Shown piece by piece: positions 1 to 8,901 of a stretch of DNA of 64,000 nt. The stretch comes from an uncultured Desulfobacter sp. (GTDB lineage Bacteria; Desulfobacterota; Desulfobacteria; Desulfobacterales; Desulfobacteraceae). The translations under genes and the position numbers were made by a program. Each line of letters opens with the position of its first letter. Positions within the stretch are counted from its first letter, which is position 1. The stretch covers positions 4,300,501 through 4,364,500 of the forward strand of contig NZ_OY781882.1 of NCBI RefSeq assembly GCF_963677125.1, written 5' to 3'. Below the pieces are notes generated by a model. That model saw nothing but the letters and a program-made list of their open reading frames with translations. It ran no database searches and was not told where the DNA came from.

Positions 1-1014
1 GGCTGTGCCTTCCCCGAAGCGGAACAGGGTCTGAACCTGGGCCGGATCGCAGCCAAAATGGCAGGATTCCCGGACGAGGTATCCGGGGCCACGGTGAACC
101 GGTTCTGCGCATCCGGCCTTGAAGCCATTGCCCTGGCCGCTGTGCGGGTATCTGCGGGCTGGTCGGAAATATGTATGGGGGCAGGCTGCGAGTCCATGAC
201 CTTCGTACCCATGGGCGGCAACGTTCCCCGGCCCCATCCGGAATATTCAAAAACTAACCCTGAAATGTACGTATCCATGGGAATCACCGCTGAAAACGTG
301 GCCGAGCGCTATAAGGTCTCCAGGGAAGATCAGGATGCCTTTGCCGCCCAGTCCCAGGCCAAGGCTTTGGCCGCCAGAGATGGTGGGAAATTTACCGAAA
401 TCATCCCCACTCCGGCCTACAAATATATCGTACAGCCTGACGGCACCTATAAAAAAGAGTCATTTATTGTTGAACATGACGACGGTATCCGGGCCTCCAC
501 CCCCGAAGGGCTGGCCAAGCTTGGGGCGGTGTTCAAAGCGGGAGGTTCCGTGACCGCCGGAAATTCGTCCCAGACCACGGACGGGGCCGCAGCGACCATT
601 GTTGCCTCCAAGGAAAAGTGTGAAGCCCTTGGCCTTACCCCCATTGCCAGGCTGGTTGGGTATACCACAGTGGGCTGCAAGGCCGATGAAATGGGCGTAG
701 GCCCCAAATATGCCATCCCCAAAGTGCTCAAACAGGTGGGCATGACCATTGACGACATCGACATCTATGAAATCAATGAGGCCTTTGCCTCCCAGGCGTT
801 GCATTGCATCCGGGAACTTGGCCTTGAAAAATACATGGATAAAATCAACATTCACGGCGGTGCCATCGCCTTGGGCCATCCTTTGGGATGCACCGGTGCC
901 AAATTGACCGCCACATGCCTTGCCAACCTCAAAGAGGTTGGCGGTAAATATGGTATTGTTTCCATGTGTGTCGGTGGCGGTATGGGAGCTGCCGCCGTAT
1001 TTGAAAAACTTTGA
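1..1014 (+). CDS. Acetyl-CoA acetyltransferase (thiolase), 5' end outside window
   Basis: Thiolase-family enzyme that condenses or cleaves acyl-CoA thioesters in the cytoplasm (acetoacetyl-CoA formation or beta-oxidation). The frame is open from base 1, so about 60-70 N-terminal residues of a roughly 390-aa protein are missing. The nucleophilic cysteine motif NRFCASGLEA is visible near the start. The histidine motif GGAIALGHPLGCTGA and the C-terminal second cysteine in CVGGGMGAA are both intact. It ends with TGA at 1012-1014, and a strong hairpin follows. The family is certain. Whether it is biosynthetic or degradative cannot be read from this fragment. Confidence 0.93.
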   Translation, partial: GCAFPEAEQGLNLGRIAAKMAGFPDEVSGATVNRFCASGLEAIALAAVRVSAGWSEICMGAGCESMTFVPMGGNVPRPHPEYSKTNPEMYVSMGITAENVAERYKVSREDQDAFAAQSQAKALAARDGGKFTEIIPTPAYKYIVQPDGTYKKESFIVEHDDGIRASTPEGLAKLGAVFKAGGSVTAGNSSQTTDGAAATIVASKEKCEALGLTPIARLVGYTTVGCKADEMGVGPKYAIPKVLKQVGMTIDDIDIYEINEAFASQALHCIRELGLEKYMDKINIHGGAIALGHPLGCTGAKLTATCLANLKEVGGKYGIVSMCVGGGMGAAAVFEKL

Positions 1015-1054
1015 TAGCCTGGTAACCTCTTTTTAAGCTTAAAAGCTGTTCGTT

Positions 1055-1094
1055 TAAAGAACCGATTTTCTTTTTCTGGGAAATCGGTTCTTTA
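1055..1094. terminator. Hairpin downstream of the thiolase gene
   Basis: Perfect inverted repeat with 14-bp arms (1055-1068 and 1081-1094) and a 12-nt loop, 40 nt after the thiolase stop. It lies between this gene and the convergent histidine kinase gene. The T-tract is weak on both strands, so it may terminate transcription from either side. Confidence 0.6.
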
Positions 1095-1114
1095 GGAATA
1101 AGTCCGAACCAACT

Positions 1115-1225
1115 CAAGTCTTTTTCCGTCTGGCCCATGAGATCAACACCCACCTGGCCGGCATCCTGCAGAATCTGTCTGCCAATCACAAAGCGGCCGA
1201 TGCTGCAGGTATCAGTATGACCGCC
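1115..1225 (+). pseudogene. Remnant of a histidine kinase phospho-acceptor region
   Basis: The plus frame starting at 1115 reads QVFFRLAHEINTHLAG and, shortly after, NHKAADAAGISMTA. The first part matches a HisKA H-box. The second resembles the stretch that follows the H-box in the neighbouring intact kinase (LKAAEAAGITMAS). The region between them is much shorter than in the intact kinase, and no ATPase domain follows. I read it as a scrap of a paralogous kinase left beside the 3' end of the intact one, on the opposite strand. The match is short, so this is tentative. Confidence 0.35.
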
Positions 1226-1230
1226 CTATT

Positions 1231-4200
1231 TCATCCGTATAAAGGCAGGCGAATAATGAATTTGGCTCCTGTTCCCGGATTAGATTCGACTGTCATTTCC
1301 CCTTTATGATTTTTGGTGATAATGAAATAGGAGACACTTAAGCCCAGACCGGTTCCCACGCCTTTCGGCTTGGTGGTGAAAAAGGGATCAAATATCTGTT
1401 TTCGGGTTTTTTCATCCATTCCAGGCCCGTTGTCCTCTATCTCTATACAGAACATATTCTTCACTGAATCGAGATAGGCCCGGATAATGAACTTGGGCTC
1501 CGGAATCCCTGCACTCTGCATAGCCTGGGCACCGTTGGTCAGGATGTTTAGGACGACCTGCTGAATTTTACCGGCCTGACAGGGGACTGCGGGCAGATTA
1601 TCATCATATTCCCTGATGATCTCAATTTTCTTAAAGTCATATTCTTTTTTTAAGTCGTAATCGGTGGCTGCCAGTTCAATGGTTTTGTCCAGGATTTTAT
1701 ATAGATGATGGGTGGAGGTGGTCGCGTCTTCTTTGCGGGCAAAACTGAGCATATTATTCACAGTCTCGGATACCCGTTGTCCAGAGGACGTTATGGCTTC
1801 AATCATCCTTTGTATGCCCCTGTCTTCCATGAAGCGTTCAATGGACGCCATGGTAATGCCGGCGGCTTCCGCTGCTTTTAAGTTGGCTGGGATATTGGTG
1901 CCGGCCGTGAGCCGTTGTGACATTACCTGGGCGGTCTGCATCATGCTGGCAAGGGGATTGTTTATTTCGTGGGCCATGCCGGCAGCAAGCCCCCCGACGG
2001 AAAGCATCTTCTCACTCTGTATCATCATCTCTTCCATTCGAACCAGCTCTGTCACGTTATCTATCCGGATCACAGCGCCTTCCACGCCATTGGCCACCAG
2101 GGGGAAAATAGTGATGTCTTCGTAATAAATTTCCTGGTCCACCTTACGGGAGATTTTAGGAGATTTGATCACCCGACGTTCCCGGATAGATGTACGTATG
2201 CTTTCCATCTCGTCGGCCAGGCGGGGAAATACCGTGGCTAGGGATTGGGCCTGGGCCTCCTTGAACTTCAGTCCGGTGACTTGCTCCGTCTGATGGTTCC
2301 ACTGAGTTACCCGGCCTTCTTTGTCCACCGCAACAAGCATGGACGGCATGGAATTAATAATATTGGAGAGGTAGTTCCGTAATTTGCGCAACTCTTCTTC
2401 GTCCTTTTTGTGTTGTGAAATAAACCGGGCCTGTTGAACATTTTGATATGCCGTAAGTGAGAGTTGCCGGGTCACTGCAAAGAGCACGTTCGCTGCGTTC
2501 TCGAACTGCGCCTCTGACATTATGGGGACTTGGAGGTAAGCCGTACAAAAGTCATTTTCGTCTACACCGATTTCATGTGCATAGGCTATAATTTTTTTTT
2601 CATCCAGGGCATCGTTTCTGACCTGACCGATCAGCCAGTTGGCAATATGGTGTCCTCCGACGGAGATACTGGCGCCTGCGTTCCACAAGCCGGCGCTCAA
2701 ACAGGCCATGATATTGGGGCCGTCGGGATTATGGCGTCCGACCATTGAGTCGGAGTAATTACATTTTTCACACCCCTTTTGTGTTTTTCGAATAATGTTT
2801 TCACACAGATCCGTGAAGTTGCTTGGCTGCGTGATCGGTGTACCGTCAGGATGGGTAATAAGGGCTGCGACGCCAAAGGCTTTGGCATACAGATCCTGAA
2901 GGTGCTGGATATCTGTTAGATTAAACAGGTCCTCGAAGGCAATATCTGCGACATCTCCCAGCGGCTGGGTTAAGGCCAGGATACGATTTTCAATGGCCTC
3001 GGCCATCCGTTTGCGTTCGGTGATGTCCTGAACAAAGGCAACTACATATTCTTGGTTCTCATATTTTATAAGAGTGCTGTTCACCTCAACAAAAATTACG
3101 GAACCATCCTTCTTGATGTTCTCCCGTTCTATGGTTCGCATTCCCAGGGAACCCAATTTACGCCAATTAGAAGACCACTCTTCTTGGACAACCCTTGGGT
3201 CGATATCGGACATGGATAGAACCGCCAGTTCTTTTTGCGTATAGCCGAGAAGTTGCGCTGCCTTTTGGTTGACCTCCAGAATCCGACCATCCGGAGCGAT
3301 ACGATAGATTCCAATATTTGCGTGGTCAATAATGAATCGGTAGAGATACAGGGATTCCTCCGTCTTTTTCCGCTCGGTGATATCAGCATGGACGCCGACA
3401 AAGCGCAAGGGCTTTCCCTGGTCATCCCTGGAAACAATCTTTCCTCTCGACAGGATCCACATATAGGTGCCGTCCTTACGCAGAAACCTGAACTCCATCT
3501 TATATGTTTTCAGTTCCCCAGCCAGATAATGGTTAATGGCTGATTTGCTCAGCTCTATATCCTCCGCATGAACACGCTTTGCAAATTCACCAAAAGTCCC
3601 AGGAAATTCATTGGGTTCATATCCTGCCATAGTATAATAGCGGTCATCAAAGTATACGGTATCTTTTTGGATATCCCAGTCCCAGATGCCCTCGTCGGCC
3701 CCTGACAAGGCCATGCTCAGCCTTTCCCTGCTCTGGCGAAGTTCCTCCTCCACAGCCTTTCGCCGAAGGACTTCTTTCTGGAGCCGCTCTTGGTTCTCCT
3801 GCAGCGCTACATCAGAAGCAAGTTCCTTTTTTTCTCGGTTAAGCAGGAGGCCCACCAGCATAATCCCGGCGAAAATTGCCAGGCCGTATGGCAAGGCCAT
3901 GGCTTTCATTAAAGTCCACCCAGTATGGAAATCATCGACAAAAAGAAACCCCGGCAGGATGGTCAGGGTGGCAAGAAATGAACTGACAAAGGCGTTTCGA
4001 CCTGAAGAAAAGCTTGCGGGAAAACGATTCAGCACGATTCCGGATACTGCCGCCAGAGATACGCCGATAACTCCAGCCAATGCCCCGCCTCCGCCAAGGT
4101 AAATTCGGAATCCCCCGGCCAGGAATGCGCTGACCACAGCGGAAGCCGGTCCGCCAAATGCGCCGCTTAGGGCGATGATTGCATTTCTCTGGTCCACGAT

Positions 4201-4404
4201 AACGCCTTCAAAAACAGGGATTTTGGCGAACATGCAGCCAATGGCAAACAGGCCGAAGGAAATTCCCATAAATATCTGGCGCCTGAACCAGACGGATTCC
4301 CTAAAATTGCGGAGCAGATATCCGTATACTGTTACCAAGGCGATAAATATAGCCAGATTATTGAACAGTGAAAAAAATAATTCAACACCACGGATCATTA
4401 CCAT
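1231..4404 (-). CDS. Membrane PAS/PocR sensor histidine kinase
   Basis: Sensor kinase of 1057 aa. Residues 1-190 form several membrane helices with a LytS-like glycine-rich pattern (ALSGAFGGPASAVVSAFLAG). A coiled linker leads to two PAS domains (about 225-350 and 355-470, each ending in a DITERK motif). Next is a PocR domain (about 490-650) with the cysteine pair GCEKCNY. A third PAS domain, a HisKA H-box (MAHEINNPLASMMQ) and an HATPase domain (DNGPGMDE, GVGTGLGLSV) complete it. PocR domains are associated with sensing small hydrocarbons or corrinoid-pathway substrates. The start at 4404 has an upstream GTGAGG. No response regulator is adjacent, so its partner is unknown. Confidence 0.9.
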   Translation of the reverse strand: MVMIRGVELFFSLFNNLAIFIALVTVYGYLLRNFRESVWFRRQIFMGISFGLFAIGCMFAKIPVFEGVIVDQRNAIIALSGAFGGPASAVVSAFLAGGFRIYLGGGGALAGVIGVSLAAVSGIVLNRFPASFSSGRNAFVSSFLATLTILPGFLFVDDFHTGWTLMKAMALPYGLAIFAGIMLVGLLLNREKKELASDVALQENQERLQKEVLRRKAVEEELRQSRERLSMALSGADEGIWDWDIQKDTVYFDDRYYTMAGYEPNEFPGTFGEFAKRVHAEDIELSKSAINHYLAGELKTYKMEFRFLRKDGTYMWILSRGKIVSRDDQGKPLRFVGVHADITERKKTEESLYLYRFIIDHANIGIYRIAPDGRILEVNQKAAQLLGYTQKELAVLSMSDIDPRVVQEEWSSNWRKLGSLGMRTIERENIKKDGSVIFVEVNSTLIKYENQEYVVAFVQDITERKRMAEAIENRILALTQPLGDVADIAFEDLFNLTDIQHLQDLYAKAFGVAALITHPDGTPITQPSNFTDLCENIIRKTQKGCEKCNYSDSMVGRHNPDGPNIMACLSAGLWNAGASISVGGHHIANWLIGQVRNDALDEKKIIAYAHEIGVDENDFCTAYLQVPIMSEAQFENAANVLFAVTRQLSLTAYQNVQQARFISQHKKDEEELRKLRNYLSNIINSMPSMLVAVDKEGRVTQWNHQTEQVTGLKFKEAQAQSLATVFPRLADEMESIRTSIRERRVIKSPKISRKVDQEIYYEDITIFPLVANGVEGAVIRIDNVTELVRMEEMMIQSEKMLSVGGLAAGMAHEINNPLASMMQTAQVMSQRLTAGTNIPANLKAAEAAGITMASIERFMEDRGIQRMIEAITSSGQRVSETVNNMLSFARKEDATTSTHHLYKILDKTIELAATDYDLKKEYDFKKIEIIREYDDNLPAVPCQAGKIQQVVLNILTNGAQAMQSAGIPEPKFIIRAYLDSVKNMFCIEIEDNGPGMDEKTRKQIFDPFFTTKPKGVGTGLGLSVSYFIITKNHKGEMTVESNPGTGAKFIIRLPLYG

Positions 4405-4676
4405 TCATCCTCACCTTATATAAAATCGTGATATTGAAAATTAACACAATAAAAGATACCAGCAGGATAATTGTTTAAGTGGTTAATTCCCAATTTACAC
4501 AACCCAACAAAAAAAACAATTTCCCCTAAAAATTATAATTTGAGCGTTGCTTATCACAAAACGCATGCATCAGATGTGCAACGATGGCTGCAAGCAATCA
4601 CTAATATAATCAAATATTTTTCACGGGATAATTTGAATACTATATACTATACCTGCTATTATTCGTCCTTGAAAGC

Positions 4677-4715
4677 TTATTTTGGTTCCCAGCGAAATTC
4701 GTGGTTTTGATCCAT
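4677..4715 (-). other. 12-codon ORF behind a strong ribosome-binding site
   Basis: On the minus strand an AGGAGG (4721-4726) sits 5 nt before an ATG at 4715. The ATG opens a frame of only 12 codons (MDQNHEFRWEPK) ending in TAA at 4677-4679. It may be the start of a deleted gene, as expected in this patch of gene fragments, or a leader peptide. No matching downstream coding sequence was seen. Confidence 0.3.
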
Positions 4716-4766
4716 AGATGCCTCCTGTGATCAAAGACGGCAATACGTATAAAGAGTTATAAATCT

Positions 4767-4865
4767 TATTCCGGCGCAACCATTATAGGCGACGGTCGTG
4801 TGGCATTGATTCTGGATATCCGGAACCTTGCCCAGATAGCAGGATTATCCCCAAACAGAATCGAT
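4767..4865 (+). pseudogene. C-terminal fragment of a CheA-type kinase
   Basis: The plus frame reads SGATIIGDGRVALILDIRNL from about 4770. This is the signature of the last strands of the CheA regulatory (CheW-like) domain, usually written SGATILGDGxVALILD. Only this tail is present. Nothing upstream encodes the rest of CheA, and the frame then runs antisense into an ABC transporter fragment. It is a decayed remnant. Confidence 0.55.
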
Positions 4866-5170
4866 TCAACTGCTGTGAACCATGAAGGTAAAGATGATAC
4901 TCACGGTTTCTTCCTGCTGGATACTAAAGCTGATATCCTTGAGCACATCATCTCCTCCCGCGTTATACCGGAAACTGACATTTTTGAATTCGATATCCCA
5001 GTCCCGGACCGAAGCGGGCTGATCCGGCTCCCGGACTGTTGCCGTGGCGGCAAAGACCTCGGCGATTCTTTTGGAAGAGGCCTGGGTGCGGGAAAGATTG
5101 ATCATTATATTAACGAACATGGTGAAAGAGAGGGTAATCTGCACCAGATAGTTGACAAAGGCCACCAGTT
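4866..5170 (-). pseudogene. Internal fragment of an ABC exporter
   Basis: The minus-strand frame encodes LVAFVNYLVQITLSFTMFVN, then RIAEVFAATATVREPD and IEFKNVSFRYNAGG, then DDVLKDISFSIQ. This is the last transmembrane helix, linker and first strands of the nucleotide-binding domain of an MsbA-like ABC exporter. The frame terminates at 4866 just before the Walker A motif should appear. The upstream end runs into an unrelated gene start near 5170. Both ends are therefore broken, and it cannot make a functional transporter. Confidence 0.65.
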
Positions 5171-5407
5171 TCCCGGTCCCGGTTCTTTTGCCGTGTAAAG
5201 GCTGAAGCTTGCAGGCAGGCCAATGGGTTGGTCGTCCCGGGGTGTTGGTGTAAATGTGCTGCACCCGTATGCGCTTGATGCCGCAATCAGGCAGGCAACG
5301 ATTTTTAAAATGAGTGATTTCAAACGATGGTGCTTTTTTGATGTCCTATTCCCCGGTTCAGCGGTTATATTTTGAATAAATTCCTCTTCCAGTTCCGTAA
5401 TGTCCAT
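5170..5407 (-). pseudogene. N-terminal fragment of an outer-membrane efflux lipoprotein
   Basis: The minus-strand ATG at 5407 gives MDITELEEEF, then a hydrophobic segment with a lipobox-like AYGC, then STFTPTPRDD, LPASFSLY and NWWP. This resembles the start of NodT/TolC-family lipoproteins of tripartite efflux systems. After about 80 codons the sequence switches, in another frame, into the ABC exporter fragment. A deletion appears to have fused the two. The start overlaps the end of the DUF4405-like gene by about 50 bp, so they may once have been co-transcribed. Confidence 0.5.
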
Positions 5408-5702
5408 GACGACCACCCCTGTCGTTACCTCCGCCGCGGGCCAGCAGCAGGATGGACAAAATGCAGAGGAGTATAATTGACATAATGGCCGGCCCTTTTT
5501 TCAGGTGGACCATAAAAATTTTCCAGTTGAGCACCAGGTGGATAATGCACAGAATCAGAAAAACAACGCTCATCCATCCATGAAGGGGTTTTATCCCACC
5601 TATGCCTATGTGGAACAGCATCATAATGCCGGTCAGGGCAACAATGAAGAACGTCAGTGTCAGGGCCGGGAGCAGGTTGGTTCGAATCGTTTTTTTTGTC
5701 AT
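5358..5702 (-). CDS. Small DUF4405-like membrane protein
   Basis: Protein of 114 aa with three hydrophobic helices (about 10-32, 40-62, 72-88) and a glycine/histidine-rich tail. Two histidines flank the middle segment (MLFHIGIGGIKPLHGW), with another in LCIIHLVLNW. This spacing is typical of DUF4405/cytochrome-b-like small membrane proteins that may bind heme. It is the only apparently intact gene of the damaged 4.7-5.7 kb patch. Function unknown. Confidence 0.6.
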   Translation of the reverse strand: MTKKTIRTNLLPALTLTFFIVALTGIMMLFHIGIGGIKPLHGWMSVVFLILCIIHLVLNWKIFMVHLKKGPAIMSIILLCILSILLLARGGGNDRGGRHGHYGTGRGIYSKYNR

Positions 5703-6045
5703 TTTGTGAGTTCCTTAATTGACAGCATTAAATATTAAATTTTGTTGGTGCCTGTTATCCGCAAAAGCAATGCCAGGTGTTTGTATTAATTTCGAGTAAG
5801 GATAAGTCATGTAAAAACAATATGTTAATGCGTGGTCTTAAGGTGACTAATTGATGCGGTGCTGTGAGCTGTGAGTCGGGAAAAGCAGGTGTGAAATTTT
5901 TTCACGGGAAAGGGTGTGTCACCGTGAAAAGATGTTACACTTCTTTGCCGAGGATTTTAAGCAGTGTCTGAGCGAAAATCCTGATTAGACGAAAAGTTGC
6001 CCAGATGCAACGCAGCAGGTGGGTGGCTTTTCATTCAATCACTAA
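5703..6045. other. Intergenic region with a GTGAAA-type inverted repeat
   Basis: No gene seen in 343 bp. At 5899-5930 there is an inverted repeat with 9-bp arms (TTTTCACGG / CCGTGAAAA), overlapped on the left by a smaller GTGAAA...TTTCAC dyad at 5891-5905. It may be an operator for the DUF4405-like gene, which starts about 200 bp away, or a hairpin downstream of the moaD-like gene. Confidence 0.35.
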
Positions 6046-6276
6046 TTAGCCCCCCGCAACCAGCGGAAATAGCCCGACCTGGTCACTTTCCTCAAGCTCC
6101 TGGTCAGGCATCACTCTTTTGCCGTTGATGAAAATCAGGCTGACAGCTCCATCAGGGATCCCCAGCTTTCGGATCAGGCCGCCCGCAGTTGTGCCCTTTT
6201 CCACCTTAAGAGCACCCGAGCCCTTTGGATAATATCTATAAAGGGTGGTGAACAGGTCTATATTAATTTCAATCAT
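6046..6276 (-). CDS. MoaD/ThiS-family sulfur carrier protein
   Basis: Protein of 76 aa beginning MIEINIDLFTTLYRYYP and ending in the diagnostic Gly-Gly (PLVAGG). That tail is adenylated and thiocarboxylated by an E1-like enzyme in molybdopterin, thiamine or other sulfur-transfer pathways. The ATG at 6276 lies inside the last codons of the upstream mechanosensitive channel gene (8-bp overlap), so translation is probably coupled. A longer upstream frame exists but only shadows the channel C-terminus. No MoeB, MoaE or ThiF partner is in the window, so the acceptor pathway is unknown. Confidence 0.8.
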   Translation of the reverse strand: MIEINIDLFTTLYRYYPKGSGALKVEKGTTAGGLIRKLGIPDGAVSLIFINGKRVMPDQELEESDQVGLFPLVAGG

Positions 6277-8896
6277 CAGACGCTTTCTCTTGTTCCGGGG
6301 GTTGCGGTTCCTGTGCTTTGGTCGGAAAAGACTGCCCAGACCCTTCAACGGACCGGATATGGATATCTCGCTGGGGAAAGCTGATTTCTATGTTGTTTTC
6401 CCGGAATTTTTTATCGATCCTGAATCTGACATCCGTATCCACCTCCAGCATATGATCTATATCTGTCCAAAGTCGCAGCATAAAAATTAGCGCACTGTCG
6501 CCAAAATCTGTAAAGATTACGTCTGGTCTTGGGTAGCGGAGAACATTGGCCGCGTCCGCAGCAATTTGAAGCAAAATGGTTCTCACAAGTTCCACATCAG
6601 ATCCATAGGCTACACCTACACTGATTTTGCGACGGATGCGTTTGTCCTTAAAACTCCAGTTGGTAACCTGATTGCTGATGAAATCAGCATTGGGGATAAT
6701 CAGAGAGGCATTGTCATAGGTCTGGACCACTGTGGATCTGACATTTATTTTTCTTACCCGGGCCCAGATGCCGTTGATTTCTACATCATCCCCCACCTGG
6801 ATGGGCCGCTCAAACAGCAGGATAATGCCGGAGATAAAATTGTTGAAAATGTTCTGAAGGCCAAATCCGAGACCAATGCCCAGGGCGCCAAAGGCAACGG
6901 CCATGGACGCGGTGTTCAGTCCAAAGGCATGCAGGGCAATAAGAAGGCCTATGGACCAGATAACATAAGCAGAGATGGTTGTAATGGACTCCTGCAGGCC
7001 CTGAGCCATGCCTGACCGGCTTAAAAATTTTTTCTGGAACAGCCATTTCCATATGCGCACCAGGGCATAGGTGAAAAGAAGTACAAGTCCGGCAGAACCT
7101 GCACCCCAAAAGCTGAACTGCATGTTGCCGATGCTCAGCGGGTGGGCCAGGATCTGGTATAGATGCCCCAGTACCGTCTGGGGATCACCCCAGATCAGCA
7201 ACAGAACAATTGAAAGGGTGACCATCCAGAAAAATTGACCTGCCCGGATGATCAGCCACTGGACAGGATAGTCGTCATAAACAAACGCTTCGGTTCGGTT
7301 ATGGCTTTGCTCTTTGTAATAGAGATCCCATTCCTGGAGCAGGTGAAAAAAAATCGTCCACCAGAACAAAATAACAAGACTCAGAATCCAGGAAAGGATC
7401 CAGTGTGAAGCAAGCAGTTCATAGCCGGTCATGTCCAGCATCAGAGAAATACCGGCAATCAGAAGCATCACATATTTGATGGTCAACGTTCGAATCAGCT
7501 GGTTTTTATCCTGATCTTTTTCCCCGGAAGACTGAAACGTGTAAAAATTAACACCCCGCCAGGTTTTCAGGGTCCAGACAACCATGATAAACGCGCCTGT
7601 CATGCGCAGCAGGATCAGCAGTCCCGAACTTTGCCCCAACGTGTCGTGCAGCATCCCATAGGCAAGAATAAACACAGCAACAGCACGGGTGAAGCGGATC
7701 AGATACCGGGCATTTGTATCCCCGCCTACAGCATCAACAAAAACGGTTTTCAACGCCCGGCAGATCCATCTGCATGCAAGTAGAATCATGATCACCAGGG
7801 CGGCCTCCCAAAAGACTTTAGACACCAGAACCATTCGATCCAGACCGCTGTACAGAAAAATTGTCAACGCAGTTCCGGCCGGAATAATGGACGTGGTCAA
7901 CAGATCTGAGGCCATTTGGTGCCAGGCGCCTAATTTTTCCACAACAGGCAAAGTCTTTAAACCCAAAGCCTCTTTTCTAAGCCGCCTTAAAATGACCATC
8001 ACAATGGCCAGGACAAAGAAAAATGATACCGCCAGAAGCTGTGCATCCTGCCACAGTTTTTCAACTTTAGAGATCCAGAACTGAGGATCAGAAACCATAG
8101 AGAGAAGTCCAATCAGGGCGTTGACTTCCTCTTGAAGAGAATTAAGGGCACCAAAACGCGAATCCTTTTTGGTTCGCTCAAACAACCCTTTTGCGTTTTT
8201 CTGTTCAATGATTTTTTCAAATTGTGCGTCCAGGGTTGCATACGTTTTTTTTAATTCCGCCTGCTTGTCCAGACGGTCCTTGTATATCTGATCCAGCCGG
8301 GACACCAGATCCTCTTTTTCCTTGAGCACGTTTACCAGGCGGGTTGCCATTTTTTCAATAGCGCGGTTCTTGGTTTTGTCACCTGCCGCGGTGCTTTCTT
8401 TGACGTCGGCCAGTTCCGCCAGTTGTTTGTCAACAAGCAACTTCTGATTGTTCAGATGTTCCAGTTCCTTTTTCAGGTCTTCTTCTTCTGGAATCACTCC
8501 CTGAAACATCTTCTGAGCATCAGCCATGGCGGTTTTCAGTTCAGCCCTGCTTTTTTGGAGCTGGGTAATACCGGCATTCTCAGACAGCAGCAAATTCCAG
8601 AAGGAGGACAACTGGACCCGGTACCCGTTATAGGCTGCTGACAGGTAGATTTGGTCCTTTTCTTCGCTTGCTATACGAGTTTTATATTTTTCAAAGTCGC
8701 TGAGTTCGGTATTCAACGATTTTTCAAGGATCGTGCTCAGCTCATCAATTAACTGGGATGTAGAGCCCTGTTCGGGTTCGGCAAAAGCACAAGGAAACCC
8801 ACTGAAAACAATCAATCCGGCAAGCAGGATCACAAAAAATTTGAAAAAAATTTGAACGTCCCATTTTTTTATGTGATCAAAATTTTTTTCTGTCAT
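6269..8896 (-). CDS. Large MscS-family mechanosensitive channel
   Basis: Protein of about 875 aa. An N-terminal hydrophobic segment ends with a likely signal cleavage site (PCAFAEPE). A charged, coiled-coil-rich periplasmic region follows (about 30-280), then a long series of membrane helices. The conserved MscS core has the glycine/alanine-rich pore helix GALGIGLGFGLQNIFNNFISG (only key part quoted) and then the beta domain (GDDVEINGIWARV, TYDNASLIIPNADF). The architecture resembles MscK/YbdG-like multi-helix members that release solutes on hypo-osmotic shock. The ATG at 8896 is preferred over a GTG 15 nt upstream. It lies 6 nt after the corA stop, so the two probably share a transcript. Confidence 0.9.
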   Translation of the reverse strand: MTEKNFDHIKKWDVQIFFKFFVILLAGLIVFSGFPCAFAEPEQGSTSQLIDELSTILEKSLNTELSDFEKYKTRIASEEKDQIYLSAAYNGYRVQLSSFWNLLLSENAGITQLQKSRAELKTAMADAQKMFQGVIPEEEDLKKELEHLNNQKLLVDKQLAELADVKESTAAGDKTKNRAIEKMATRLVNVLKEKEDLVSRLDQIYKDRLDKQAELKKTYATLDAQFEKIIEQKNAKGLFERTKKDSRFGALNSLQEEVNALIGLLSMVSDPQFWISKVEKLWQDAQLLAVSFFFVLAIVMVILRRLRKEALGLKTLPVVEKLGAWHQMASDLLTTSIIPAGTALTIFLYSGLDRMVLVSKVFWEAALVIMILLACRWICRALKTVFVDAVGGDTNARYLIRFTRAVAVFILAYGMLHDTLGQSSGLLILLRMTGAFIMVVWTLKTWRGVNFYTFQSSGEKDQDKNQLIRTLTIKYVMLLIAGISLMLDMTGYELLASHWILSWILSLVILFWWTIFFHLLQEWDLYYKEQSHNRTEAFVYDDYPVQWLIIRAGQFFWMVTLSIVLLLIWGDPQTVLGHLYQILAHPLSIGNMQFSFWGAGSAGLVLLFTYALVRIWKWLFQKKFLSRSGMAQGLQESITTISAYVIWSIGLLIALHAFGLNTASMAVAFGALGIGLGFGLQNIFNNFISGIILLFERPIQVGDDVEINGIWARVRKINVRSTVVQTYDNASLIIPNADFISNQVTNWSFKDKRIRRKISVGVAYGSDVELVRTILLQIAADAANVLRYPRPDVIFTDFGDSALIFMLRLWTDIDHMLEVDTDVRFRIDKKFRENNIEISFPQRDIHIRSVEGSGQSFPTKAQEPQPPEQEKASDD

Positions 8897-8901
8897 GAGT
8901 T

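Noticed and set aside
4800..5198. 132-codon plus-strand ORF as a whole gene
   Set aside because: Only its first part resembles CheA. The remainder is antisense to the ABC exporter fragment, so it was recorded as a short remnant.
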